64,000 bases of DNA from Exiguobacterium sp. RIT594 (lineage in GTDB: Bacteria; Bacillota; Bacilli; Exiguobacteriales; Exiguobacteriaceae): contig NZ_QPKF01000001.1 of the NCBI RefSeq assembly GCF_003339585.1, positions 496,001 through 560,000 on the forward strand, in the 5' to 3' direction. Shown here in pieces: positions 47,372 to 58,818 of the stretch. The translations under genes were made by a program, and so were the position numbers. The number at the start of each line of letters is the position of its first letter. The stretch's first letter is position 1. The notes under the pieces are model-generated. The model saw nothing but the letters and a program-made list of their open reading frames with translations, did no database searches and was not told the origin of the DNA.

Positions 47372-48502
47372 ATGATGTATTTTGATCACGCTGCAACGAC
47401 GCCGATGCGCCCCGAAGTGCTCGAGAAGATGACACCATATATGCTGGAACAATTCGGAAATCCGTCAAGTGTCCATGCATTCGGACGAACAGGGCGGGCT
47501 GCGATTGACACGGCACGACGGGTGATGGCGACGGAATTAAACGCCAAACCGACGGAAATCATCTTTACGAGCGGTGGCACGGAATCCGATAACTATGCCA
47601 TCCTCGGTGCGGCCATCCAGTATCAATCGAAAGGACGTCATGTCATCACAACGCGATTTGAGCACCATGCCGTACTTCATGCTTTCGAGGAACTGGAGAA
47701 ACGTGGATTTGACGTGACGTATCTTGATATTCCGGAGTCGGGCATCGTGACGGAAGAGGCTTTGCGTGCAGCCGTTCGACCGGATACGATTTTAGTATCG
47801 ATGATGTTCGGGAATAACGAAGTCGGAACGGTCCAGCCGATTGCGGCATGCGGTCGTTTCCTGCGGGAACAACAGATTGTGTTCCATACGGATGCTGTTC
47901 AAGTATTTGCGAAGTCGCCCATCGATGTAGAAGCGATGCACATCGATCTGCTGTCGGCATCGGGTCATAAAATCAATGGACCAAAAGGCGTCGGATTATT
48001 ATATGTCCGGTCTGCTATCAAGTTAGCGCCTCAATCGTATGGTGGGGAACAAGAACGCAAGCGTCGTGCCGGAACGGAAAACGTCGCCGGAATCGTCGGG
48101 TTTGCGGAAGCTGTCCAACTGACGGTAGCGGAGCGGGAAGAGCAGACTCGACAGTACCAGCTGTTACGGACGATCTTGCTCGAACGGTTGCGAACCTCAA
48201 CGATTGATTTTGAAGTCAACGGGGCGGAAGGCTTGCCGCAAGTCCTCAACCTGTATTTCCCAAACGTCGAAATTGAGCCGTTTTTAATTATGCTCGACAT
48301 GCGAGGGATTGCCGTTTCAAGCGGAAGTGCCTGTACGGCAGGATCGGTTGAGCCGTCGCATGTCTTGTCAGCGATGTACGGTGAAAATCCACGGACGAAA
48401 CAATCGGTCCGGATCAGCTTTGGCCGGGGAAACGACGTGTCACAAGTCGAACTGCTCGCACAAGGCCTGATAGATGTCGTAAAATCGTTTCAGAACAATT
48501 AA
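47372..48502 (+). CDS. Cysteine desulfurase (IscS/YrvO type)
   Basis: This 376-residue PLP enzyme has YFDHAATTPMRPEV, ARFEHHAVLHAFEEL-type His region (FEHHAVLH), the PLP lysine in SGHKINGPKG, and the catalytic Cys in SSGSACTAGS. It lies between cymR and mnmA, so its likely job is to hand sulfur to MnmA for 2-thiouridine in tRNA, as YrvO does. It is distinct from the NifS of the NAD cluster at 22 kb. Confidence 0.95.
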   Translation: MMYFDHAATTPMRPEVLEKMTPYMLEQFGNPSSVHAFGRTGRAAIDTARRVMATELNAKPTEIIFTSGGTESDNYAILGAAIQYQSKGRHVITTRFEHHAVLHAFEELEKRGFDVTYLDIPESGIVTEEALRAAVRPDTILVSMMFGNNEVGTVQPIAACGRFLREQQIVFHTDAVQVFAKSPIDVEAMHIDLLSASGHKINGPKGVGLLYVRSAIKLAPQSYGGEQERKRRAGTENVAGIVGFAEAVQLTVAEREEQTRQYQLLRTILLERLRTSTIDFEVNGAEGLPQVLNLYFPNVEIEPFLIMLDMRGIAVSSGSACTAGSVEPSHVLSAMYGENPRTKQSVRISFGRGNDVSQVELLAQGLIDVVKSFQNN

Positions 48503-49639
<1,137 letters not shown>

Positions 49640-49652
49640 GGGAGAGAATGAA

Positions 49653-50309
49653 ATGAACTACAACGAAGTCGGGTTCCGACATCTGGAGTCCGGGAATTAT
49701 GAACTGGCGGCTCAAGCTTTTAACGATGCCATCGAAGAACAACCAAATGATCCGACGGGTTACGTCAATTTAGGGACATTGCTCCAATCAATGGACGATG
49801 CTGATCGGGCACTCCGGTTTTACGATAAGGCATTGACGATTGATCCAGCGTTTGCCAGTGCCCACTATGCCAAAGGGGCATTATATTTCTCGGCGGATTT
49901 ACTGGTGGAAGCCGAAGAATCATTGCGCCTTGCCTTGTTACATGGACTCGATGACGCGGATCTTCATTTCATGCTCGGTCTGACATATCAAAAGCTCGGT
50001 GATCCGGTCCGGGGAATTCCGCGTTTGAAGCAAGCGACGGAACTGAACGGGGTAGATGTTGAAATCGCCTTCCAGTACGGTCTTGCCCTTGCTCAGAACG
50101 AACAGATTGAAGAAGCGGCTGAAATCTTCGAGCAGGTCTTATTGCTGGAAGAGACACACACGGATGCCCGTTATAACTATGCCATTGCACTGGCTTTTTT
50201 AGGTCAGCAGGAAGCATGTTACACGGAACTTGAAACTGTTCTTGCCTATCAGCCGAACCATACGATGGCACAGGATGCGAAAGCGAAGATGGATGCCTTA
50301 TTGAACTAA
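49653..50309 (+). CDS. TPR-repeat protein (YrrB-like)
   Basis: The 218-residue protein is built of about six tetratricopeptide repeats (YNEVGFRHLESGNYELAAQA, YVNLGTLLQSMDDADRALRF, AHYAKGALYFSADLLVEAEE and so on). No catalytic part or signal peptide is visible. It is a protein-interaction scaffold in the mnmA operon, like Bacillus yrrB. The ATG at 49653 follows AGGGAGAG. Confidence 0.88.
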   Translation: MNYNEVGFRHLESGNYELAAQAFNDAIEEQPNDPTGYVNLGTLLQSMDDADRALRFYDKALTIDPAFASAHYAKGALYFSADLLVEAEESLRLALLHGLDDADLHFMLGLTYQKLGDPVRGIPRLKQATELNGVDVEIAFQYGLALAQNEQIEEAAEIFEQVLLLEETHTDARYNYAIALAFLGQQEACYTELETVLAYQPNHTMAQDAKAKMDALLN

Positions 50310-50356
50310 AAAAAGCGTTGCGACCGATGAACATCCCGGTTTCGCAACGCTTTTTT
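50309..50356. terminator. Bidirectional terminator
   Basis: AAAAAAGCGTTGCGA with TCGCAACGCTTTTTT around a short loop, between converging genes. Confidence 0.9.
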
Positions 50357-50358
50357 CG

Positions 50359-50907
50359 TCAATGTCCGACTTCACGTACAATCCGTAACGGTGGACCGGA
50401 AAAGTCTTCATACGCTTCGTCCATGTTTTTCGTATACAGTTCGATGACATTTTGTTCCGTATCTTTAAAGTAAGCGGAGTATTCCTTATCATTCGATGTC
50501 TCCTGTTCATCCCATTCACGAATTTTGACATCAATTGAAGCAGTACGCAACAGATCAAGGGCTTCTGTGAATTCATTTTTCTCGACATAAAAGGCGCAAT
50601 GGACATGGACTCCGCCTTCATCGTACAAACTGTCCCACTCTGTGACAGGAAGGTGTTTGACTGTCCGTTCTTCCATTGTAAAGTCACGTTTGAGCCAAAG
50701 GCCGAGACGGGTGTTTCCGCCAATATACAACCACGTCGCCCAAACACCGTCCTGCTTTTCCTGTTCATGACTCGGCTCGGCATCTTCCGGTGCCCACTGT
50801 TCAACAATCGGAATACCAAGCGTCCCATTCCAGAAGGCAACAGCCCGTTCCATATTTTCCACTTCCAGCACTAATTCACATAATCCGGCAATTGGCAATC
50901 GTCCCAT
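50359..50907 (-). CDS. VOC (glyoxalase/bleomycin-resistance fold) protein
   Basis: The 182-residue protein has the VOC fold: LCELVLEVENMERAVAFWNG, TRLGLWLKRDF, VHVHCAFYVE and the closing FKDTEQNVIELYTKN. His and Glu residues in the usual metal positions are present (HVH, VIELY), so it may bind a divalent metal. The substrate cannot be told from sequence. ATG 50907 follows GGAGGAA; the ATG at 50922 starts within that site. It is transcribed against its neighbours and is absent from the matching Bacillus block. Confidence 0.82.
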   Translation of the reverse strand: MGRLPIAGLCELVLEVENMERAVAFWNGTLGIPIVEQWAPEDAEPSHEQEKQDGVWATWLYIGGNTRLGLWLKRDFTMEERTVKHLPVTEWDSLYDEGGVHVHCAFYVEKNEFTEALDLLRTASIDVKIREWDEQETSNDKEYSAYFKDTEQNVIELYTKNMDEAYEDFSGPPLRIVREVGH

Positions 50908-50953
50908 GATTTGTTCCTCCATTCAATTATTGATTCAAGAAATGTTTCCCTCA

Positions 50954-50982
50954 TTTAAAATCCCTTAAACGAATGCTATGAT
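50954..50982 (+). promoter_or_regulatory. Promoter of recD2
   Basis: TTTAAA (50954-50959), 17 bp, TATGAT (50977-50982) with an upstream TG. Confidence 0.6.
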
Positions 50983-51024
50983 TGGAACAGCGTAACGGAG
51001 TTCAGACAGAAAGCAGGTGGAGTG

Positions 51025-53250
51025 ATGGAGCACCCCCATCAAGTAGTCGGCCGCATTAAACGTGTGCTTTTTTCCTCCGAAGAAGAAGCCCATTCCATCG
51101 TTTTGATGGCAATTAAAGAAAAGAACTTTGAATTAAAAGAAACAGAACTCGTCGTCACAGGAACCGGTGTCGGAATCGAACTCGGCGGAACGTACCAAGC
51201 ATTCGGACGATTGATTGATCATCCGCGATTCGGTAAACAACTAAAAGCAGAGTTAATCCGCCGGTCGGTTCCGATGACGAAACACGCAGCCGTCCGTTTT
51301 TTGACGAACGGTTCGTTTACCGGCATTGGTCCGAAAACAGCGAAAAATATCGTCGATGCTCTTGGTGAAGATGCCATCGATATCATCTTAAAAGACAGCA
51401 AGGCGCTTGACCGTGTTCCGGGACTGAAGCAAAAACAAGCGGATGTCATCTTCAGTCGCCTGGCGACACTATACGGGGTCGATCAACTGATGCTCTTTTT
51501 AGCACCGTTTGATGTTACGCCGAAACTCGCGGCGAAGATTTATGCGGCATATGAAGGAGACGCGATGGCGAGAATTCGCGAAAATCCTTATTCTTTAATG
51601 TACGAAGTCAGTGGCATCGGTTTTAAGACAGCCGATCAAATTGCCTCGCACTTGGGGCTTATCGGCTTGCATCCGGAACGGGTCGCAGCGTCCATCATGC
51701 ATATACTCGAACAGGAGGCGGGAGAGGGGCATGCGTTTGCAACCGTCGAATCACTGCTGCAACGGGCACCCCGTCTGCTTGGAGAAGATCCCGGCGAACG
51801 TCTCGAACAAGCGATCGAACTGTTGTTGACCGAAGAGAAGGTCAAACTTGAAGAAGGCTGTTTATATTTGCCGACGATTTTTTATGCGGAAGTTCGGGCG
51901 GCAAAGGAACTGGCCCGTGTCATGGCGAACGGAGCGGAACAGGAAGTTGATGTCGCGACGATTCTGTCGGCCATCGGTCAGCTCGAAGAACGATTCGGTA
52001 TGGAATATGCCGTCCAACAACGGGAAGCCATCGAACTGGCGGTCAAAGCACCGTTGATGGTCTTGACGGGTGGACCGGGTACCGGGAAGACGACCGTCAT
52101 TAAAGGGATTTTGCACGCGCTTCAGGAAATTCATGATTGGCCGCTTGAAAAAAGTCAGGTCAAGTCGGGTGAGGTCTATCCGTATGTGCTTGTCGCCCCG
52201 ACCGGACGAGCGGCAAAACGCTTGTCGGAAGCGACGGATGTTCCGGCGATGACCATCCATCGTTTGTTAAAATATGACGGGTCAAATTTTCAATTGGACG
52301 AAGATCAACCGATCTCAGGCAAGGTTTTGATCATTGATGAATCATCGATGATAGATATCTACCTGTTATCGAGTTTGCTACGAGCAGTACCAAATGGGAT
52401 GAAGATTTTATTTGTCGGCGATCGTGATCAACTGCCGTCGGTCGGACCGGGACAAGTCCTGGCCGACTTAATGGACACAGACGGCATTCCGGTCGTTCGG
52501 CTCAATGTCGTTCACCGGCAAGCCGAGGATTCCTCGATTCTTCGGCTGGCTCACGATTTGAAAAACCGGGTCACTTCAGCTGACTTGCTTGCTCCGTTAT
52601 CCGACCGGCGATTTTATTCGCTCGCCCCGCAAGAGTCGTTACGCGGTATCGCCGCCTTCGCGGAAAAAGCACTGGCGAAAGGTTATTCGAAGTTTGATGT
52701 CCAAATCCTGGCACCGACGTATCGTGGACAGGTAGGGATCGATGAACTGAACATCGTCCTGCAACAGGTCTATAATCCGGAAGCGCCTAAAAAACGGGAA
52801 GTCAAACAAGGGACGCGGATTTACCGGAGCGGAGACAAGATTCTTCAGCTCGTCAATAATGCCGAAGAAAATGTCTACAACGGAGATATCGGCGAAATCG
52901 TCAACATCTTTTTTGCAAAGGAAAATGTCGACAAAGTGGATAAAATCATTGCCCGGTTCGATCAGACGGAAGTCGAATACAACCGGAGTGAGTGGGATCA
53001 ATTCACGCATGCGTATGCGATTACGATTCATAAAGCGCAAGGGTCGGAGTTTCCGATTGTCCTGATGCCTGTCTTTTTCACCGGAGCCTTTAAACATTCC
53101 CGTAATCTCATCTATACGGCCGTCACACGGGCAAAAGCCAGTTTGTTGTTGTTCGGAGATCCCCGTGCCTTTTATAAAGCTTCCCAGGAGGAAGAACCAC
53201 GGCGGCGGACCCGGCTGATTGAACGGCTCGGCGGTATGACAAAAACTTGA
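51025..53250 (+). CDS. recD2: RecD2 family 5'-3' DNA helicase
   Basis: RecD2 is a superfamily 1B helicase that works without RecBC, in mismatch and replication repair. The 741-residue protein has the N-terminal extension with HhH repeats (GIGPKTAKNIVDALGED, YEVSGIGFKTADQIA), motif I LTGGPGTGKTTVIKG, motif II LIIDESSMID, GDRDQLPSVGPGQVL, and the C-terminal SH3-like and motif VI parts (TIHKAQGSEFPIV, YTAVTRAKASLLLFGD). The alaS promoter overlaps its stop codon. Confidence 0.96.
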   Translation: MEHPHQVVGRIKRVLFSSEEEAHSIVLMAIKEKNFELKETELVVTGTGVGIELGGTYQAFGRLIDHPRFGKQLKAELIRRSVPMTKHAAVRFLTNGSFTGIGPKTAKNIVDALGEDAIDIILKDSKALDRVPGLKQKQADVIFSRLATLYGVDQLMLFLAPFDVTPKLAAKIYAAYEGDAMARIRENPYSLMYEVSGIGFKTADQIASHLGLIGLHPERVAASIMHILEQEAGEGHAFATVESLLQRAPRLLGEDPGERLEQAIELLLTEEKVKLEEGCLYLPTIFYAEVRAAKELARVMANGAEQEVDVATILSAIGQLEERFGMEYAVQQREAIELAVKAPLMVLTGGPGTGKTTVIKGILHALQEIHDWPLEKSQVKSGEVYPYVLVAPTGRAAKRLSEATDVPAMTIHRLLKYDGSNFQLDEDQPISGKVLIIDESSMIDIYLLSSLLRAVPNGMKILFVGDRDQLPSVGPGQVLADLMDTDGIPVVRLNVVHRQAEDSSILRLAHDLKNRVTSADLLAPLSDRRFYSLAPQESLRGIAAFAEKALAKGYSKFDVQILAPTYRGQVGIDELNIVLQQVYNPEAPKKREVKQGTRIYRSGDKILQLVNNAEENVYNGDIGEIVNIFFAKENVDKVDKIIARFDQTEVEYNRSEWDQFTHAYAITIHKAQGSEFPIVLMPVFFTGAFKHSRNLIYTAVTRAKASLLLFGDPRAFYKASQEEEPRRRTRLIERLGGMTKT

Positions 53251-53275
53251 CTGAATGCACCAGATAGGTAATAAT
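53247..53275 (+). promoter_or_regulatory. Promoter of the alaS leader
   Basis: TTGACT (53247-53252) overlaps the recD2 stop; AATAAT follows after 17 bp (53270-53275). Confidence 0.6.
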
Positions 53276-53279
53276 CACG

Positions 53280-53534
53280 GTAGATGAATGGACGCAAAAC
53301 GTTGATGGAAGATAAGTAAGTCGTAATCTTCATGACCAGAGAGAGATGGATCTGCTGCAACCATCTTCATGACGATTCGATTGAAGCTCCTTCCGGAGTC
53401 GAGTGTAAACACTTGCGGGTAATCTCCGTTAACGGATTTTTCGAGGTAAAGAGAGCACCTGTCTTTACGAACGAGGGTGGTACCACGAAAGCGATGCTTT
53501 CGTCCCTTTTCAGGGATGAATGTATCGTTTTTTT
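53280..53534 (+). ncRNA. T-box riboswitch of alaS, alanine specifier
   Basis: This 320-bp gap holds a second T-box leader. Stem I pairs GGAAGATAAGTAAGTCG with CGATTGAAGCTCCTTCC; the specifier reads GCT (53396-53398), coding Ala. The T-box sequence GAGGGTGGTACCACG lies at about 53473-53487. The terminator pairs CGATGCTTTCGTCCC (53492-53506) with GGGATGAATGTATCG, then seven T. The TGGT bulge fits the A73 discriminator of tRNA-Ala. Confidence 0.9.
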
Positions 53535-53570
53535 GCGTTCAGGACAAATTAATCAATGGGGGTATTTTCG

Positions 53571-56213
53571 ATGAAACCATTAAAACCGTTGACGGGTGCA
53601 CAAATCCGTCAGATGTATCTCGACTTTTTCCAGTCTAAAGGACATGCAATCGAACCAAGCGCATCGCTCGTTCCAATCGAGGATCCAACATTACTGTGGA
53701 TCAATTCGGGTGTCGCTACGTTAAAAAAATATTTTGATGGACGAGTGATTCCGCAAAATCCGCGGATTGTCAACGCGCAAAAATCAATCCGGACGAACGA
53801 TATCGAAAATGTCGGAAAAACAGCACGTCACCATACATTCTTTGAAATGCTTGGAAACTTTTCTGTCGGCGACTACTTCCGTGAAGATGCAATCAAATGG
53901 GGCTGGGAACTCTTGACGAGTGACGAGTGGTACGGACTTGATCCGGACCGTCTTTCCGTGACGATTCATCCGGAAGACGACGCAGCACGTCAAATCTGGC
54001 TCGAACTTGGTGTGCCGGCTGAACGCATCATTCCGTTGGAAGATAACTTCTGGGAAATTGGTGAGGGTCCTTCAGGTCCGAACACAGAGATTTTCTTCGA
54101 CCGTGGACCGGCTTTCGGCGACGATCCGAACGATTCTGAATTGTATCCGGGCGGCGAAAACGAACGGTATCTCGAAATCTGGAACATCGTGTTCAGTCAA
54201 TATAATCATGATGGACACGGCAATTACACAGAATTACCGCGTAAAAACATCGATACCGGGATGGGTCTTGAGCGGATGGCGAGCGTCATGCAAGATGTGC
54301 CGACGAACTTTGACACGGACTTGTTCATGCCAATCATCCACAAGACAGAAGAACTCAGCGGTAAACGTTACCGTGAAGACACGAAACTCGATGTTGCGTT
54401 CAAAGTCATTGCTGACCACATCCGGACGGTTGCCTTTGCAATCGGAGACGGCGCGTTGCCTTCGAACGAAGGACGCGGTTATGTCTTACGCCGCCTGCTT
54501 CGTCGTGCTGTCCGTTATGCAAAAATGCTCGGAATCGAACGTCCGTTCATGTACGAGCTCGTTGATACGGTCGGTAACGTCATGGTCGATTTTTATCCAC
54601 AAGTTCCGGAAAAAGCAGATTTCATCAAACGTGTCATTAAAAACGAGGAAGAACGATTCCACGAGACGTTACATGATGGTCTTGCCATCTTAAACACCGT
54701 GGCACAAGCAGCGAAGGAGAATGGTGAACACGTCATCAGCGGAGAAGATGCCTTCCGTTTGTATGATACGTATGGTTTCCCGCTCGAATTGACGGTTGAA
54801 TATGCGGAAGATCATCAGATGTCTGTCGATGAAGAAGGATTTAAACGGGCAATGGATGAGCAACGGAAGCGTGCCCGTGCTGCCCGCGAAGACGGCGGTT
54901 CGATGCAACAACAATCAGAAGTGTTGGCAACGTTGACTGTTCCGAGCCAGTTCATTGGTTATACGGACCTTGAGACGGATGCTAAAATCATTGCTTTGTT
55001 GCATGATGGAGAACGAGTGACAGAAGTCGCTGCCGGCGAAGAAGCACAATTGTTGCTTGATATTACTCCGTTTTATGCAGAAAGCGGTGGAGAAGTGGCG
55101 GACACAGGAACCATTACAGGTCCCGATTTTGTCCTCGATGTCAAAGATGTTCAAAAAGCACCGAACGGTCAAAACCTGCATACCGTTGTTGTTCGGACGG
55201 GGATTGTTTTGGCAGATGCGACAGTTCATGCAACAGTCGAAGCGTCGTCACGTCAAGCCATCACAAAGAACCATACGGCAACCCACCTGTTGCACAAAGC
55301 ATTAAAAGATACACTCGGGACACACGTCAACCAAGCCGGTTCACTCGTTTCGGCAGATCGTCTCCGGTTCGACTTCTCGCACTTCGGAGCAGTCACGGCT
55401 GAAGAATTGACAACGATCGAACAGGATGTCAACCAAGCAATTTGGGCATCACTTGCAGTCGACATTGAAGAGATGAACATTGCTGATGCGAAAGCAAAAG
55501 GTGCAATGGCCTTGTTTGGTGAAAAATACGGTGAGACGGTTCGTGTCGTTTCGGCCGGAACATATTCCATTGAACTATGTGGCGGAATCCACGTCCGCAA
55601 TACGGCAGAAATTGGTCTGTTCAAGATTGTTTCCGAATCAGGAATCGGAGCCGGAACACGACGAATCGAAGCAGTCACAGGCGCTGGAGCATACCATGTG
55701 ATGAACGGTCATCTGCAGACACTCGAGCAGGCAGCACGCGTACTGAAAACGAAGACGACTGAAGTACCGGGACGGATTGAAGCACTTCAAGTCCAGCTCC
55801 GCGAAACGGAACGGGCACACGAATCCCTACAAGCAAAACTGGCAAACATTGAAGCAGCATCATTGAAAGACGATGTCGAGCAAATCAATGGAGTCCAAGT
55901 CCTTGCGAAGCAAGTCGACGTCTCGGATATGGATGCGCTTCGCGGTATGATGGATGAATTGAAGTCGAGTCTCGGTTCGGCAATCATCGTCCTCGGCAGC
56001 GCGCAGGGAGATAAAGTCAACCTCGTTGCAAGTGTCTCGAAAGACTTGATTGATCAAGGATACCATGCCGGTAAACTGATCAAGGAAGTAGCGACGCGTT
56101 GCGGCGGTGGCGGTGGCGGCCGTCCGGACATGGCACAGGCTGGCGGAAAAGATCCAGCAAAATTAAACGAAGCTCTTGCGTTTACTTCACATTACGTGCA
56201 ATCACTGGCATAA
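53571..56213 (+). CDS. alaS: Alanyl-tRNA synthetase
   Basis: AlaRS charges tRNA-Ala and edits mischarged Ser and Gly. The 880-residue protein has the class II core ([37 protein letters not shown] as core), the editing domain with [13 protein letters not shown] and the zinc-binding [15 protein letters not shown], and the DHHA1 C-Ala domain ([16 protein letters not shown]). The ATG at 53571 follows AATGGGGG; the ATG at 53556 lies inside that site. Confidence 0.98.
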   Translation: MKPLKPLTGAQIRQMYLDFFQSKGHAIEPSASLVPIEDPTLLWINSGVATLKKYFDGRVIPQNPRIVNAQKSIRTNDIENVGKTARHHTFFEMLGNFSVGDYFREDAIKWGWELLTSDEWYGLDPDRLSVTIHPEDDAARQIWLELGVPAERIIPLEDNFWEIGEGPSGPNTEIFFDRGPAFGDDPNDSELYPGGENERYLEIWNIVFSQYNHDGHGNYTELPRKNIDTGMGLERMASVMQDVPTNFDTDLFMPIIHKTEELSGKRYREDTKLDVAFKVIADHIRTVAFAIGDGALPSNEGRGYVLRRLLRRAVRYAKMLGIERPFMYELVDTVGNVMVDFYPQVPEKADFIKRVIKNEEERFHETLHDGLAILNTVAQAAKENGEHVISGEDAFRLYDTYGFPLELTVEYAEDHQMSVDEEGFKRAMDEQRKRARAAREDGGSMQQQSEVLATLTVPSQFIGYTDLETDAKIIALLHDGERVTEVAAGEEAQLLLDITPFYAESGGEVADTGTITGPDFVLDVKDVQKAPNGQNLHTVVVRTGIVLADATVHATVEASSRQAITKNHTATHLLHKALKDTLGTHVNQAGSLVSADRLRFDFSHFGAVTAEELTTIEQDVNQAIWASLAVDIEEMNIADAKAKGAMALFGEKYGETVRVVSAGTYSIELCGGIHVRNTAEIGLFKIVSESGIGAGTRRIEAVTGAGAYHVMNGHLQTLEQAARVLKTKTTEVPGRIEALQVQLRETERAHESLQAKLANIEAASLKDDVEQINGVQVLAKQVDVSDMDALRGMMDELKSSLGSAIIVLGSAQGDKVNLVASVSKDLIDQGYHAGKLIKEVATRCGGGGGGRPDMAQAGGKDPAKLNEALAFTSHYVQSLA

Positions 56214-56247
56214 TAGAGAAGTAGTGTAAATGAAAGAGGTGATTAAC

Positions 56248-56517
56248 GTGAGTCAGATGGATCAAACGATGAAATTTAATTTTCCAGAAGACGATAGCCA
56301 GGCGGCAACACGCGAAGTATTGCTGACGGTCTATCATGCTTTAGAAGAAAAAGGCTATCATCCGATCAACCAAATCGTCGGATATCTACTTTCCGGTGAT
56401 CCTGCTTACATTCCTCGTCATAACGATGCACGTAATATGATCCGAAAGATTGAGCGTGATGAACTACTGGAAGAACTCGTGAAATCTTATCTATCGGAGA
56501 GTGGAGACAAAAAATGA
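56248..56517 (+). CDS. ireB: IreB family regulatory phosphoprotein
   Basis: The 89-residue protein matches the UPF0297/IreB family: [32 protein letters not shown] and [20 protein letters not shown]. In Enterococcus, IreB is phosphorylated by the PASTA kinase IreK at an N-terminal Thr and affects cephalosporin resistance; the Thr here is in DQTMKF. GTG 56248 follows AAAGAGGTG; the ATG at 56230 lies upstream of that site. It overlaps ruvX by 4 bp. Confidence 0.94.
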   Translation: MSQMDQTMKFNFPEDDSQAATREVLLTVYHALEEKGYHPINQIVGYLLSGDPAYIPRHNDARNMIRKIERDELLEELVKSYLSESGDKK

Positions 56518-56936
56518 AGCGTGCCATCGGACTTGATGTCGGTTCGAAGACGATTGGTGTTGCGGTGAGTGATTTGATGGGCTGGACAGCACAAGGCATC
56601 GAGACCATTAAATGGACAGAACCTGAATATCCGGTCGCCTTCAAGCGACTCGAGGCAATTATTAAGGAATACGGTGTCGAAATCATCGTCATCGGACATC
56701 CGAAAAACATGAATGGATCAATTGGTCCTAGAGCTGAGGCGAGTGAAGCGTTCGCGCGTGAAATCGAGACACAGACAGGCCTTTCGACTGTTCTTGTCGA
56801 CGAGAGATTGACGACGATGCAGGCAGAACGTATGCTGATCGATGCCGATGTCAGTCGAAAAAAACGGAAACAAGTCATCGATAAGATGGCAGCAGTCATG
56901 ATCCTGCAATCTTATTTGGATCGGGCAAATCGATAA
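56514..56936 (+). CDS. ruvX: Putative Holliday junction resolvase RuvX (YqgF)
   Basis: The 140-residue RNase H-like protein starts [20 protein letters not shown] with the first acidic residue, has [27 protein letters not shown]-type second site ([13 protein letters not shown]) and a closing Asp ([13 protein letters not shown]). The family acts in pre-16S rRNA 5' processing, and a resolvase role is proposed. It is coupled to ireB. Confidence 0.95.
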   Translation: MKRAIGLDVGSKTIGVAVSDLMGWTAQGIETIKWTEPEYPVAFKRLEAIIKEYGVEIIVIGHPKNMNGSIGPRAEASEAFAREIETQTGLSTVLVDERLTTMQAERMLIDADVSRKKRKQVIDKMAAVMILQSYLDRANR

Positions 56937-56948
56937 GGAGGAAATGAG

Positions 56949-57236
56949 ATGTCTGAAGAAAAACGGCAGTATCTCTTTCCTGATGAAGACGGTGGCGAAC
57001 ATCTTTTCGAAGAATGGTACCGTTATGTCAGTGAGCGAACCGGCAAGACCTATCTATTTCTCGAAATGATTGGTCATCCGGAAGAGGGCGCAGATGATTT
57101 GATCATTTGTGAAATCGACGAGTTTGGCGAAGGCGAAGATGATTTTGAATTGAGCCTGATTGATGAAAACGATGAGCAGACCTGGGATGAACTTGAGGCT
57201 GCACTAAAGGAGCGGATGAATGATGCAACAGAATGA
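56949..57236 (+). CDS. DUF1292 protein (YrzB-like), copy 1
   Basis: The 95-residue acidic protein fits DUF1292: YLFPDEDGGEHLFEEW, ERTGKTYLFLEMIG, FELSLIDENDEQTWDELEAA. Function is unknown. It stands where Bacillus has yrzB, behind AAGGAGG. A second copy overlaps its end by 17 bp. Confidence 0.88.
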   Translation: MSEEKRQYLFPDEDGGEHLFEEWYRYVSERTGKTYLFLEMIGHPEEGADDLIICEIDEFGEGEDDFELSLIDENDEQTWDELEAALKERMNDATE

Positions 57237-57516
57237 ACCTACACATTACGTAATTCCCGATGGAGAAGGTAATGAATTTAAATTTGCCGAGCGTTTACGG
57301 TATGAAAGCCCGCGCTCAAGCAAAACGTATATTTTCCTTGAGCCAGTCGGCGCGGATTATGATGAAGCGGAAGAAGTCGACATCTTTGTTTATGAGTTAG
57401 AAGAATATGGTGATGGTGATGATGACTTCAACCTTGTTCCGATCGCAGAAGACGATGCAGAAACTTGGGATGAAATCGAAGAAGTCTTTAATACATTAGA
57501 AGACGAGCTTGACTAA
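57220..57516 (+). CDS. DUF1292 protein (YrzB-like), copy 2
   Basis: The 98-residue protein repeats the layout of the gene before it: YVIPDGEGNEFKFAERLRY, SSKTYIFLEPVG, FNLVPIAEDDAETWDEIEEV. The shared frame (TYxFLE near the middle, DDxxTWDE near the end) shows a tandem duplication that has since diverged. It is more acidic than copy 1. Two ATG codons, 57220 and 57223, follow AAAGGAG. Confidence 0.86.
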   Translation: MMQQNEPTHYVIPDGEGNEFKFAERLRYESPRSSKTYIFLEPVGADYDEAEEVDIFVYELEEYGDGDDDFNLVPIAEDDAETWDEIEEVFNTLEDELD

Positions 57517-57530
57517 ACCGACTCGTGTAT

Positions 57531-57577
57531 AAGGTGGTGTCGTCAGAGCAGTAGCTCTTTCGATATCACCTTGTTTT
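57531..57577 (+). terminator. Terminator before mltG
   Basis: AAGGTGGTGTCG..AGAGC pairs with GCTCT..CGATATCACCTT, followed by GTTTT. Confidence 0.8.
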
Positions 57578-57597
57578 AAGAGAAGAAGGAGGAACCG

Positions 57598-58746
57598 ATG
57601 GAGAATGAATGGAAGAAAAATGCTGAAATCGAACAGAAACGTCGCCGGACATCGCGCCGGATTACGTTAATCATCCTTTCAGTATTATTCACGATTTTCT
57701 TAGTAGCAGGAGCAGCCATCTACATCTTTTTAAAGAGTTCACTCGAGCCGGTCAACGAAGAGGCAACGAAGTCCGTCAAGGTCGAAATTCCCTTAGGCGC
57801 CGGAACAAGTACGATTTCAAGCATTCTCAAGGAAAAAGATTTAATCGCGAACGAAACGATTTTCCGCTATTATGTCCGCTATAAGAATGAATCGTCATTC
57901 CAAGCCGGGACATACACATTGACGCAAGCGATGACACCGGATGAAATCATCAATGAGTTAAAGACCGGAACGATCATGAAAGCAGCAGATGTTAAAATTA
58001 CGATTCCTGAAGGGATTACGATGGATCGTCAAATTGCCATCATTGCGAAAGCAACCGGTTTTAAAGCTGACTCGATCCGAAAATCATTGACGGATGAGGC
58101 GTATATCAAGACATTAATTGACAAGTATCCGATGTTAACGGATGAAGTGACGAAACAGGGAGTCCTTTATTCACTCGAAGGATACCTCTTCCCGGCGACA
58201 TACGAATTCGACAAAGGAAAAAGTATCAATCAAATTGCCGAAACGATGTTAGATGAGACGGAAAAGATTTATGATGAGAACACCGATGCGATTAAGAAAT
58301 CAGGCATGACCTTCCATGAAGTGTTGAGTCTCGGATCGATGGTCGAGCGGGAAGCCGCGACACCAGACGATCGTCGTGAGATTGCCGGTGTCTTTACGAA
58401 TCGCCTCAACGACGGGATGAAACTTCAATCGGATCCAACGGTCTGGTACGGTACAGGAGAAAACACAGCACTGACGACATTGAAGGATCTGGAGAACAAT
58501 TCGAAATACAATACGTACAAGTATGAAGGTATTCCGATTGGTCCGATTTCAACGGTCAGTAAAGATTCGATTCTTGCCGTCCTTAATCCGAAAAAGACGA
58601 AATATGTTTATTTCTTTGCCCGACCACCAAGCGATAAAAATCCACGGGGTCAAATTCTTTATGAAGAAACCTATGAGGAACATCAACGAAATGTTGTGAA
58701 GTATAAACCGGAATGGGTCGAATACGAAGCAAGTAAAGAGCAATGA
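57598..58746 (+). CDS. mltG: Endolytic murein transglycosylase MltG
   Basis: MltG cuts nascent peptidoglycan strands and releases them from the synthase. The 382-residue protein has a basic cytoplasmic end, a membrane helix (about 24-45), a LysM-like part and the YceG catalytic domain with LSLGSMVEREAATPDDRREIAGVF (first half carries the catalytic Glu), LQSDPTVWYG, YNTYKYEGIPIGPISTV as separate motifs. GAAGGAGGA precedes the ATG. Confidence 0.96.
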   Translation: MENEWKKNAEIEQKRRRTSRRITLIILSVLFTIFLVAGAAIYIFLKSSLEPVNEEATKSVKVEIPLGAGTSTISSILKEKDLIANETIFRYYVRYKNESSFQAGTYTLTQAMTPDEIINELKTGTIMKAADVKITIPEGITMDRQIAIIAKATGFKADSIRKSLTDEAYIKTLIDKYPMLTDEVTKQGVLYSLEGYLFPATYEFDKGKSINQIAETMLDETEKIYDENTDAIKKSGMTFHEVLSLGSMVEREAATPDDRREIAGVFTNRLNDGMKLQSDPTVWYGTGENTALTTLKDLENNSKYNTYKYEGIPIGPISTVSKDSILAVLNPKKTKYVYFFARPPSDKNPRGQILYEETYEEHQRNVVKYKPEWVEYEASKEQ

Positions 58747-58818
58747 ACAAGGGGTTGATCGGGAACGGTATGTTCGTTCCCGGTCAACCTGTTTATGCGC
58801 AGAAGGAGTGAATTCCGA

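Noticed and set aside
53332-53570. 80-codon frame ahead of alaS
   Set aside because: It runs through the T-box leader, including the T-box sequence and terminator, so it is structured RNA and not a gene.
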